A stretch of 5,217 bases of DNA from Gammaproteobacteria bacterium (GTDB lineage Bacteria > Pseudomonadota > Gammaproteobacteria > Eutrophobiales > Eutrophobiaceae): assembly GCA_009843675.1 (NCBI GenBank), contig VYCZ01000421.1:3340-8556 (forward strand), in the 5' to 3' direction. Both the position numbers and the translations under genes were made by a program. The notes below the pieces were generated by a model that saw nothing but the letters and a program-made list of their open reading frames with translations, did no database searches and had not been told where the DNA came from. This document shows positions 1 through 5,217 of this stretch, piece after piece (the stretch's first letter is position 1; each line of letters opens with the position of its first letter).

Positions 1-179
1 CCGACGATGGTTTCGGTGGAACGCGCGAAGGAATGCCTGGCGCTGCTGGTTACCAGGTCGACGGACACCACCACGGCAACAGCCAGCGCGATGCCGGTAA
101 CGGCCAGACCCAGTTGCCAGGGATGGCGCAGGAAAAAATGCCGGCTGGAACGGAACAGGATGCGGTTAAACGCTAACAA
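1..179 (-). CDS. FtsX-like ABC transporter permease, N-terminal fragment (runs off left edge)
   Basis: Only the first 59 residues are inside the window; the gene continues past position 1. Translation from a TTG at 179-177 gives a basic amphipathic start containing RSSRHFFLRHPWQLGLA, then a hydrophobic segment at about residues 23-43 (first membrane helix), then a segment beginning DLVTSSARHSFARST that would start the periplasmic domain. The 'RHPWQL...GIAL.VAVVV..DL' pattern is typical of FtsX/MacB-type permeases of proteobacterial exporters. The TTG overlaps the stop of the upstream ATPase gene (TTGTTAG) and is preceded by a purine-rich GGAAGA, so coupled translation is likely. It would pair with that ATPase as the membrane subunit of an exporter or lipoprotein-handling system; the substrate cannot be told. 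The frame was read directly from the sequence. No in-frame ATG or GTG gives a better start. Confidence 0.8.
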   Translation of the reverse strand, partial: MLAFNRILFRSSRHFFLRHPWQLGLAVTGIALAVAVVVSVDLVTSSARHSFARSTETIV

Positions 180-859
180 TCGCTTTCTTCCAGCCGGCAA
201 TCCCGTATCGTCATCAGCCGGTCGGCCAGCCCGATGACCTCCCGGCTGTGGGTAACCATGATCATGGTTCTGCCCGCCTGGCGTACCAACCGGTCGAGCA
301 GGTTCAACACTTCCTGCCCGGTATCATGGTCGAGGTTTCCGGTAGGCTCATCGGCCAGGATGATGGCCGGGTTATGGATCAGCGCCCTGGCGATTGCTAT
401 GCGTTGCTGTTCGCCGGTGGAAAGTTTATCGGGGTAAAAATCCATCCGCTGCGCCATGCCCAGTTCCTCCAGCATGTCTGCCATACCTGTCCGGTCAGCG
501 TTGTCAAGCCGGCCGGTCAACTCCAGCGGCAACAACAGGTTGTCCCTTACCGTCAAAGTGGGGATCAGGTTGAAACTCTGGAATACGAAGCCGATATGAC
601 GGCGCCGGAACAGGGTGCGTTCATCCTCGCTAATCCCGGTCAGGGATTGCCCCTCGACAAGTATGTCGCCCCGGCAGGCGGCATCGAAACCGCTGATGAG
701 ATTCAGTAAGGTGGATTTTCCGCATACGCTCTTGCATAACAACACGATGATTTCCCCTTCGTACACTTCACCGTTTACGTCATTCAGGACAACATGCTCC
801 TGATCAGCCTCCCAATAAGATTTGGACAGGTGGCGGAATTCTATAACTGGCGCGGCCAT
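173..859 (-). CDS. ABC transporter ATP-binding protein of an FtsX-type exporter, degenerate Walker A
   Basis: Cytoplasmic nucleotide-binding subunit of the LolD/MacB/YbbA type, expected to power the permease encoded directly downstream. The ATG at 859 (MAAPVIEFRHLSKSY) is preferred over an upstream in-frame TTG at 877, because the domain begins right after it; neither has a clear ribosome site. Numbering from the TTG, the Q-loop Gln is at 100 (FVFQSFNLIP), the signature LSTGEQQR at 152-159, Walker B IILADEPTGNLD at 172-183 with catalytic Glu 177, and the H-loop His at 210 (MVTHS). Length (228-234 residues) is normal. The odd part is the P-loop: in place of the usual GxSGxGKST it reads CKSVCGKST at 48-56, so the first and second glycines are Cys and Val, while Gly53, Lys54 and Ser55 remain. 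Everything else is intact, so this is not an obvious pseudogene, but ATP binding may be impaired. The gene is divergent from the tannase-family gene. Confidence 0.9.
   Translation of the reverse strand: MAAPVIEFRHLSKSYWEADQEHVVLNDVNGEVYEGEIIVLLCKSVCGKSTLLNLISGFDAACRGDILVEGQSLTGISEDERTLFRRRHIGFVFQSFNLIPTLTVRDNLLLPLELTGRLDNADRTGMADMLEELGMAQRMDFYPDKLSTGEQQRIAIARALIHNPAIILADEPTGNLDHDTGQEVLNLLDRLVRQAGRTMIMVTHSREVIGLADRLMTIRDCRLEESDC
186..191 (-). promoter_or_regulatory. Ribosome binding site for the permease TTG start
   Basis: On the minus strand GGAAGA lies inside the last codons of the ATPase gene, six bases before the TTG at 179. It supports the non-ATG start and translational coupling of the two exporter genes. 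Confidence 0.5.
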
Positions 860-904
860 GGATCGGAATAATAGCAAACTGTAGTAGGATCACACGTACA
901 TAAC

Positions 905-949
905 ACTCCCTGCACAGCGACCAGGGTGACTGACTCCCATGCACAGTGA
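905..949 (+). repeat. Imperfect direct repeat across the tannase start codon
   Basis: ACTCCCTGCACAGCGA (905-920) recurs as ACTCCCATGCACAGTGA (933-949), differing by one inserted A and one C/T change. The inserted A creates the ATG at 939. The pair sits in the gap between the divergent ABC operon and tannase gene, so it could be a paired operator or a small local duplication. Function is unknown; only the repetition is seen. Confidence 0.45.
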
Positions 950-2600
950 ACAGTATCTTCCCCGGGGATTGATTCCGGTTCCCCACACCGTTGCCGGACA
1001 GACTTTTGTAACAGCCCTTGCAATGGTACTTTTCGCTCCTGTGTCACCGGCGGCTCCGACACCGAACGGTTCAAGTTTTTCTGACGCGCAACAGTCCCGA
1101 ATCGATTACACCAGGCCGGAAGTCACACAACCCCTGATGGACTGCGCAGAGTTCATCCGCCTTTCCGGCGCAGATAACAGCATCCTGTCTGCAACCCTGT
1201 TTCCAGCCGATTCGGACAGGCCGGAAATGTGTGTGGTGATGGGAGTGATCGCCCCCGAAGTCCGGTACATAGTCTACCTGCCCAGCCGTTGGAACGGGCG
1301 ATTGTACATGCATGGCAACGGGGGTTATGCCGGGGAAGCGCTGAATGATGAGGTGGGCCACTTGGCGCGCCTGAAGGCAGCCCGGCTTGGATTTGCTACC
1401 GCGTTCACCAATACCGGCCATGACGAAGCGTCGGAGCCCGGAGGCACATGGGCGCACAACAATCTTCAAAAAGAGATCGATTTCGGCTACCGCGCAGTGC
1501 ACCTGACCGCGGCACATGCAAAACAGCTTGCTACAGCGTACTACGGGAGAGCGCCTGGGTATTCCTATTTTGACGGCTGCTCGACCGGCGGCCTGCAGGG
1601 CTTCAGCGAAGCGCAACGGTTCCCCGCTGACTTCGACGGCATCCTTGCCGGCGCGCCGGTCTTCAGTCTCAGGGAAATGATCTGGCAATACTGGAAGAAC
1701 CAGAAGGCGATAACCGAAACACCCCTGACCAGGGAAAGGCTTGAATTGCTGGGGGACACCGTCCTGGATCTGTTCGATATGGCGGACGGTGTCCGGGACG
1801 GCGTAATCGGCAACCCCGATACGGTGGACTTCAACCCCGGGCGGGATTTGCCCCGCACCGGCGGCGCCAGCCCGGGGTTCACGGACGCTGAAATCACCAC
1901 GCTGGCAACCATCTACGGACCTGTTTATGTGGGAGATAAGGAAATTTATCCGAGGACCGTTGTGGGTGGAGAGTTCCCGGGCCTTGCCTACGAGGGCGGT
2001 ACATACCTGCCTGCAGCACCGGAATCGGCATGGGAGGGACGCGTAGTGCCGGACAGCCGGGGCAGACTGGAACAGCAGTCAATCCTGGAATCCTGGTTCC
2101 GCTATTTCGCATTTGAAACAGACGACAGCGAACTGGACTGGAAAGAACTGGACCCCAAGCGGGACCTGTCCCGAATGACGCAGTCAGGCCGGATTTTCAA
2201 TGCTACCGATCCTGATCTCAGCGCTTTTCGCGAACGTGGAGGCAAGATGATCATCTACCACGGCTGGGCCGATTTCGGCGTCAATCCACTGAGCACGGTG
2301 GATTATTACCGACGGGTCGCCCAATTGTCTGATGACGGGGCGGCGGCGTTCCTCCGGTTATACCTGGTTCCCGGCATGCACCATTGCGCCGGCGGAGTAA
2401 ATATAGACCGGTTCGATTTGATAACTCCATTGATCGACTGGGTGGAAACCGGCGTTGCGCCCCGGGATTTGGTCGGCTACCGGGTCGAGCATGGCAGGGT
2501 CACCAGGTCGCGCCCGTTGTGTCCGTATCCCCGGGTGGCCCGTTACCGCGGCACAGGCAGTATTGACGCGCACGAAAACTTTGCGTGTGTTGAGCCCTGA
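939..2600 (+). CDS. Secreted tannase/feruloyl esterase family hydrolase
   Basis: A 553-residue serine esterase of the tannase family (fungal feruloyl esterase B, bacterial tannases and MHETase belong here), expected to cleave ester bonds of phenolic or aromatic acids outside the cytoplasm. The family's Cys-Ser/Asp/His-Cys arrangement is complete: nucleophile in DGCSTGG (Cys214, Ser215), Asp445 in YHGWAD, and His482-Cys483 in GMHHCAGG; a disulfide Cys214-Cys483 would join the catalytic Ser and His regions. MHGNGGYAG at 124-132 fits the oxyanion-hole strand. The lid insert spans roughly 245-430 and holds the calcium-site pattern DMADGVRDGVI (280-290). Cys528/Cys550 match the C-terminal disulfide. 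Two lid disulfides usual in the family are absent. The N-terminus has a hydrophobic stretch (23-35) ending in SPAAP, compatible with an export signal, but with an unusually long leader of about 22 residues before it. AGGG lies about 12 bases before the ATG, a weak ribosome site, so the start is less certain than the gene. Exact substrate is not predictable; Thr216 after the nucleophile differs from the Glu of MHETase. Confidence 0.92.
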   Translation: MHSEQYLPRGLIPVPHTVAGQTFVTALAMVLFAPVSPAAPTPNGSSFSDAQQSRIDYTRPEVTQPLMDCAEFIRLSGADNSILSATLFPADSDRPEMCVVMGVIAPEVRYIVYLPSRWNGRLYMHGNGGYAGEALNDEVGHLARLKAARLGFATAFTNTGHDEASEPGGTWAHNNLQKEIDFGYRAVHLTAAHAKQLATAYYGRAPGYSYFDGCSTGGLQGFSEAQRFPADFDGILAGAPVFSLREMIWQYWKNQKAITETPLTRERLELLGDTVLDLFDMADGVRDGVIGNPDTVDFNPGRDLPRTGGASPGFTDAEITTLATIYGPVYVGDKEIYPRTVVGGEFPGLAYEGGTYLPAAPESAWEGRVVPDSRGRLEQQSILESWFRYFAFETDDSELDWKELDPKRDLSRMTQSGRIFNATDPDLSAFRERGGKMIIYHGWADFGVNPLSTVDYYRRVAQLSDDGAAAFLRLYLVPGMHHCAGGVNIDRFDLITPLIDWVETGVAPRDLVGYRVEHGRVTRSRPLCPYPRVARYRGTGSIDAHENFACVEP

Positions 2601-2712
2601 TCATGCGGCCTTCCCTGTCCGTGCCGGGAAAAAACCAATACAAAATCGACTCATTCTGGATTATATTGTCAGGAACTCCGTTTTATACCCTGATACGCGC
2701 TACTGAAAAAAC

Positions 2713-3177
2713 ATGATCAAGCTCAACGTAAACAACAGTCAATATGAAATCGATGTCGAAGCGGACACGCCGCTTTTGTGGGCGCTCCGGGACGAGATCG
2801 GGCTGACCGGCACCAAGTTCGGTTGCGGGATCGCCCAGTGCGGCGCCTGCACCGTTCATGTCGATGGGAAACCCATGCGTTCCTGTGTGCTCCCGGTGAG
2901 CAGTATCGGCAACAGGGAAATCACCACCATTGAACACCTGGCCAAAGACGGCTATCACCCTGTGCAACAGGCCTGGATAGAGTTGCAGGTGCCGCAGTGC
3001 GGCTATTGCCAGTCGGGACAAATCATGTCGGCCGTCGCCCTGCTCGCCGAAAACTCATCGCCTTCCGATGAGGATATCAATATGGCGATGTCCGGCAATA
3101 TTTGCCGTTGCGGGACTTACCAGCGCATCCGCGCAGCCATTCACCGCGCTGCTGAACTACAACAGGAGAATCTTTGA
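2713..3177 (+). CDS. iorA: [2Fe-2S] subunit of a xanthine dehydrogenase-family molybdenum hydroxylase (IorA-like)
   Basis: A 154-residue electron-transfer subunit of the isoquinoline 1-oxidoreductase alpha/CoxS type, which passes electrons from the molybdenum active site of a partner large subunit to an acceptor. The plant-ferredoxin-like N-terminal cluster is bound by Cys38, Cys43, Cys46 and Cys58 ([10 protein letters not shown]...C), and the helical C-terminal cluster by Cys96, Cys99, Cys131 and Cys133 (QCGYCQSGQ ... NICRCGTY). All eight ligands are present and the length is normal, so the subunit looks functional. No Tat signal is seen, as expected for this subunit. The molybdopterin-binding subunit that normally follows is not here: the next gene is a RibK-HAD fusion starting one base after this stop. 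The 112-base gap upstream holds no convincing promoter, and there is no strong ribosome site before the ATG. The symbol denotes family only; isoquinoline as a substrate is not implied. Confidence 0.93.
   Translation: MIKLNVNNSQYEIDVEADTPLLWALRDEIGLTGTKFGCGIAQCGACTVHVDGKPMRSCVLPVSSIGNREITTIEHLAKDGYHPVQQAWIELQVPQCGYCQSGQIMSAVALLAENSSPSDEDINMAMSGNICRCGTYQRIRAAIHRAAELQQENL
3164..3168 (+). promoter_or_regulatory. Ribosome binding site that sets the TTG start of the RibK-HAD gene
   Basis: AGGAG lies within the last codons of the iorA-like gene, ten bases before TTG at 3179. It is the strongest Shine-Dalgarno match in this region and supports starting the downstream protein at this TTG rather than at an ATG at 3068 deep inside iorA. 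Confidence 0.65.
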
Positions 3178-3178
3178 A

Positions 3179-4216
3179 TTGGAATTATCCGGCCGGGTGG
3201 TTACCGGGACGGGACAGGCCGCGGGCTTTACCGAACTGGACCACGCAAAACGGCAATTCCTGAACAAACTGGGCATCGATACCTGGCCCGGCACGCTGAA
3301 TGTAAGACTGGACGATGCAGACTCCCTCAGCGGATGGCGCGACCTGAGGAACGGAGACGGCATCGGCATTCATGCCCCGGACGGTAACAACTGTCACGCT
3401 CGCAGCTACCCGGTGCAAATCAACAACCAGTTGACCGGGGCAATCATCTTTCCCGAAGTCAACGGTTACCCGGATAACCAGGTAGAGGTCATCGCCCCGC
3501 TGTCGCTGCGCCGCCACTTCTCCCTCAACGACGGCGACAGCCTGAGGTTGAACGTACTCGCACCCGTCAGGACCAGCGCTGTCCTGTTCGACCTGGACGG
3601 TACCCTGGTTGATACGGTGGACGCATTCTACCAACTCGCCAAACAGACCGGCGCGGAGTTCGGCCTGGAGGTGTCCAGGGAGCGCATGTATGAGACCCTG
3701 AATCACGGTATATCCTATTGGGACCACGTAGTGCCCGAGTCAATGGAAGACCGGCCGGCCATGATCAAAAAACTGAACAGCAGGGCCATGGAACTCTGGC
3801 CCGAACTCATCAAGGACAATGCCGGGGCTTTTTCAGGTGTCGTGGAAACCCTGTCCAGCCTCAAAATAGCCGGCTTTGCACTCGGTATTGTTACCGGCTC
3901 AGGGGAATGGTCGCTGGATTTATTGTTTGGCCTGGGTGTGGCGGACATGTTCGATGCGGTCGTTACCGGCTATGACGTGAAAAAACGCAAACCCGACCCG
4001 GAGGGCCTGAACAAATGCCTGAAACATATGGATGTCGCTCCGGGTGATGCGGTCTATGTCGGGGACAGCGTTATCGATATGCAGGCGAGCCATGCGGCAG
4101 GGGTACTGCCCCTAGCCGTCCTGACCGGCGCCGGGACGTCTGCCAGCCTGTGTGAGGCAGGGGCTTACAGGATAGTCCGCAGCCATGAACAGGTGCGCGC
4201 ACTACTGGCGACCTGA
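3179..4216 (+). CDS. Fusion of an archaeal-type CTP-dependent riboflavin kinase (RibK/DUF120) domain and a HAD phosphatase
   Basis: A 345-residue, apparently cytoplasmic two-domain protein. Residues 4-128 match the RibK family pattern: GRVVTGTGQ at 5-13, LGIDTWPGTLNVRL at 31-44 (the Thr-Leu-Asn block that holds Mg-nucleotide in RibK), ARSYPVQI at 74-81, GAIIFPE and VEVIAPLSLR at 87-111, and LNDGDSLRL at 116-124. RibK makes FMN from riboflavin using CTP, mainly in archaea. Residues 133-345 are a HAD subfamily I phosphatase with a helical cap: motif I FDLDGTLVD (Asp138 nucleophile, Asp140), motif II VTGS (Thr239), motif III KKRKPDP (Lys271), motif IV GDSVID (Asp296, Asp300). No linker separates the domains. 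The family match is from recalled patterns, not a search. A flavin-related kinase/phosphatase pair is inferred; a nucleotide-binding role unrelated to flavin, for example in molybdenum cofactor chemistry suggested by the neighbour, is possible. An ATG at 3068 would add an implausible leader inside iorA, so TTG at 3179 with its AGGAG is chosen. Confidence 0.85.
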   Translation: MELSGRVVTGTGQAAGFTELDHAKRQFLNKLGIDTWPGTLNVRLDDADSLSGWRDLRNGDGIGIHAPDGNNCHARSYPVQINNQLTGAIIFPEVNGYPDNQVEVIAPLSLRRHFSLNDGDSLRLNVLAPVRTSAVLFDLDGTLVDTVDAFYQLAKQTGAEFGLEVSRERMYETLNHGISYWDHVVPESMEDRPAMIKKLNSRAMELWPELIKDNAGAFSGVVETLSSLKIAGFALGIVTGSGEWSLDLLFGLGVADMFDAVVTGYDVKKRKPDPEGLNKCLKHMDVAPGDAVYVGDSVIDMQASHAAGVLPLAVLTGAGTSASLCEAGAYRIVRSHEQVRALLAT

Positions 4217-4321
4217 ACGACTCCTGGGAGATGTCATTTCATAACCGCTCTGTTCGTAGTCAAATCCCCCCAATTCGAGACGTTCAAGGATGGCGGCTGC
4301 ATCCAGTTTCTTTAACGGCAT
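4202..4321 (-). CDS. Possible small protein of 39 residues, unrecognised
   Basis: An ATG at 4321-4319 opens 39 codons starting MPLKKLDAAAILERLE and continuing LGGFDYEQSGYEMTS, ending at a TAG that overlaps the last 15 bases of the RibK-HAD gene on the other strand. AGG eight bases upstream could serve as ribosome site. The N-terminal half looks protein-like (an amphipathic helix), and it fills most of an otherwise empty 149-base gap, divergent from the PhoD-like gene. The last residues (SPRSRSGRQ) are low in character. No family is recognised; it may be a real small protein, the remnant of a longer gene, or chance. Confidence 0.3.
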   Translation of the reverse strand: MPLKKLDAAAILERLELGGFDYEQSGYEMTSPRSRSGRQ

Positions 4322-4365
4322 GATGATTACCTGAAAGGGGAAAGGGAGTAGTATTATAGCGGACG

Positions 4366-5217
4366 ATGAACAGGCGGGATTTCATAATCAATACGGCCCT
4401 GGGTCTGGCTGCCGCACAGACTTCGGCGCCGCTCGTTGCAGAGGTCAGCTTCTCCGGGAATCCGTTTACCCTGGGTGTTGCCTCCGGCGACGTGACGCAG
4501 GACTCCGTAGTGTTATGGACCCGGCTTGCGCCGCAACCGCTGGCGGCGGACGGCGGCATCCGCGAGGGCGCCATTCCCGTACGCTGGGAATTGTTTGAGG
4601 AAGAAGGGATGCGAGCGCCTGTCAGGCAGGGCGAGGAATTGGCAGTGCCCCAGCTTGCTCATTCGGTTCATGTTGACGTACAGGGGCTGGAACCGGGGCG
4701 GGAGTACTGGTACCGGTTTTCCGCGGGCGCGCATAGTTCAGAAGCGGGCCGCACGAAGACCCTTCCCGCACTCGATAGTCAGGCCGAATCCATCCGCTTC
4801 GTCACGGCATCCTGCCAGAACTACGCTCACGGTTATTTCGCCGCATACGACCATATCGTTTCAGACGATCCGGACTTCGTGCTTCACCTGGGCGACTATA
4901 TCTATGAAACATCCTACGGTGTGACCGTCAGGAGGCACGAAACCGAAGACATGCCGTTTACACTTGACGGTTACCGGCGGCGGCATGCATTGTATAAAAC
5001 CGATGAATCCCTTAAACGGGCCCATGCCAGGCTGCCCTTTTTTACCACGCTGGACAACCACGATGCCGTGATAGATGTTGACCCCGCCGGGTTGGAGAGA
5101 AGAGCCGCCGCCTACCAGGCCTGGTACGAACACATGCCGGTCCGCGGTTACGGTAACCCCGGTGATGACCGTTTTGAGCTTCTGAGAACCATTCACGCAG
5201 GGGACCTGATTCAGGTT
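4366..5217 (+). CDS. PhoD-like alkaline phosphatase/phosphodiesterase, Tat-exported, N-terminal part (runs off right edge)
   Basis: The frame is open from ATG 4366 to the last base (284 residues seen; family members usually exceed 450). It begins MNRRDFIINT, a twin-arginine signal with a short hydrophobic stretch, so export folded to the periplasm is likely. An N-terminal beta domain follows, with GVASGDVTQDSVVLWTRL at 37-54 and LEPGREYWYRF at 108-118. The catalytic domain starts near 143 with SCQNYAHGYFAAYDHI (149-164) and DFVLHLGDYIYE (170-181), where Cys150, Asp177 and Tyr180 match the metal-binding positions of PhoD enzymes, and YRRRHALYKTD at 203-213. The usual TWDDHE block reads TLDNHD at 228-233 and the NNY that follows is missing. 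GGA sits five bases before the ATG; a TATTAT at 4352 is too close and lacks a partner to call a promoter. PhoD-type enzymes cleave phosphate mono- or diesters using metal ions; the substrate here is unknown. Confidence 0.9.
   Translation, partial: MNRRDFIINTALGLAAAQTSAPLVAEVSFSGNPFTLGVASGDVTQDSVVLWTRLAPQPLAADGGIREGAIPVRWELFEEEGMRAPVRQGEELAVPQLAHSVHVDVQGLEPGREYWYRFSAGAHSSEAGRTKTLPALDSQAESIRFVTASCQNYAHGYFAAYDHIVSDDPDFVLHLGDYIYETSYGVTVRRHETEDMPFTLDGYRRRHALYKTDESLKRAHARLPFFTTLDNHDAVIDVDPAGLERRAAAYQAWYEHMPVRGYGNPGDDRFELLRTIHAGDLIQV

Noticed and set aside
248..709. 153-codon plus-strand frame opposite the ABC ATPase
   Set aside because: It is antisense to a clear ATPase with family motifs and shows no recognisable domain.
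860..938. TATTAT-like box upstream of the ABC operon in the divergent gap
   Set aside because: No acceptable -35 sequence lies at the right distance, so a promoter cannot be placed with confidence.
1071..1688. 205-codon minus-strand frame opposite the tannase gene
   Set aside because: It lies antisense to the catalytic half of the esterase and has no recognisable motifs; such frames are common opposite GC-rich genes.
939..2600. Identification of the esterase as an MHETase
   Set aside because: The fold and the Cys-Ser/Asp/His-Cys set are shared by the whole family, and the residue after the nucleophile is Thr rather than the Glu found in MHETase, so only a family-level call is supported.
2621..2640. 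Inverted repeat TTCCC...GGGAA followed by an A-run, considered as terminator of the tannase gene
   Set aside because: The stem is only about five pairs and the run following it is A rather than T on the transcribed strand, so it does not fit an intrinsic terminator.
2661..2696. TATATT, TTGTCA and TGATAC boxes upstream of the iorA-like gene as a promoter
   Set aside because: No pair of boxes combines good matches with 16-18 base spacing.
3068..3178. Upstream ATG extension of the RibK-HAD reading frame (would give 382 residues)
   Set aside because: The added residues lie within the conserved second-cluster region of iorA in another frame, resemble no domain, and a good AGGAG sits just before TTG 3179 where the RibK pattern begins.
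3185..3727. 180-codon minus-strand frame opposite the RibK-HAD gene
   Set aside because: It is a shadow of the fusion gene's coding strand with no domain features.

Overview
The window looks like a bacterial chromosome segment of moderately high G+C, densely coded, with Shine-Dalgarno-type starts and several TTG starts. The gene types (FtsX-family exporter with a 'RHPWQL' N-terminus, secreted tannase/feruloyl-esterase family enzyme, IorA-type [2Fe-2S] subunit, Tat-exported PhoD-like phosphatase) fit a Gram-negative proteobacterium, probably a gammaproteobacterium. That placement is inference from gene content; there is no rRNA or tRNA in the window.

Layout. Positions 1-859 are a minus-strand ABC export operon: an ATPase (173-859) followed by an overlapping FtsX-like permease that runs off the left edge (1-179). 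A roughly 80 bp divergent gap (860-938) separates it from four rightward features: a secreted tannase-family esterase (939-2600), a lone [2Fe-2S] subunit of a molybdenum hydroxylase (2713-3177), a two-domain protein (3179-4216), and a PhoD-like phosphatase/phosphodiesterase that is open at the right edge (4366-5217). A 39-codon minus-strand reading frame (4202-4321) lies in the only gap between the last two.

The most interesting item is the 3179-4216 gene. Its first ~128 residues resemble the archaeal CTP-dependent riboflavin kinase family (RibK, formerly DUF120), including the TLN block. They are joined without a linker to a complete HAD phosphatase. Bacteria normally make FMN with the unrelated RibF kinase. 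A kinase and a phosphatase for the same flavin in one chain would parallel the plant riboflavin kinase/FMN hydrolase fusion, but with an unrelated kinase fold and the opposite domain order. The gene starts one base after the stop of the iorA-like gene, so the two are almost certainly translationally coupled, while the molybdenum-binding large subunit that usually accompanies iorA is missing here.

Other points: the ABC ATPase has two of its P-loop glycines replaced (Cys and Val), the tannase keeps its catalytic Cys-Ser/Asp/His-Cys set but lacks two disulfides common in the family, and the PhoD-like protein has an altered version of the usual WDDHE block. No mobile elements, CRISPR arrays or RNA genes were seen.
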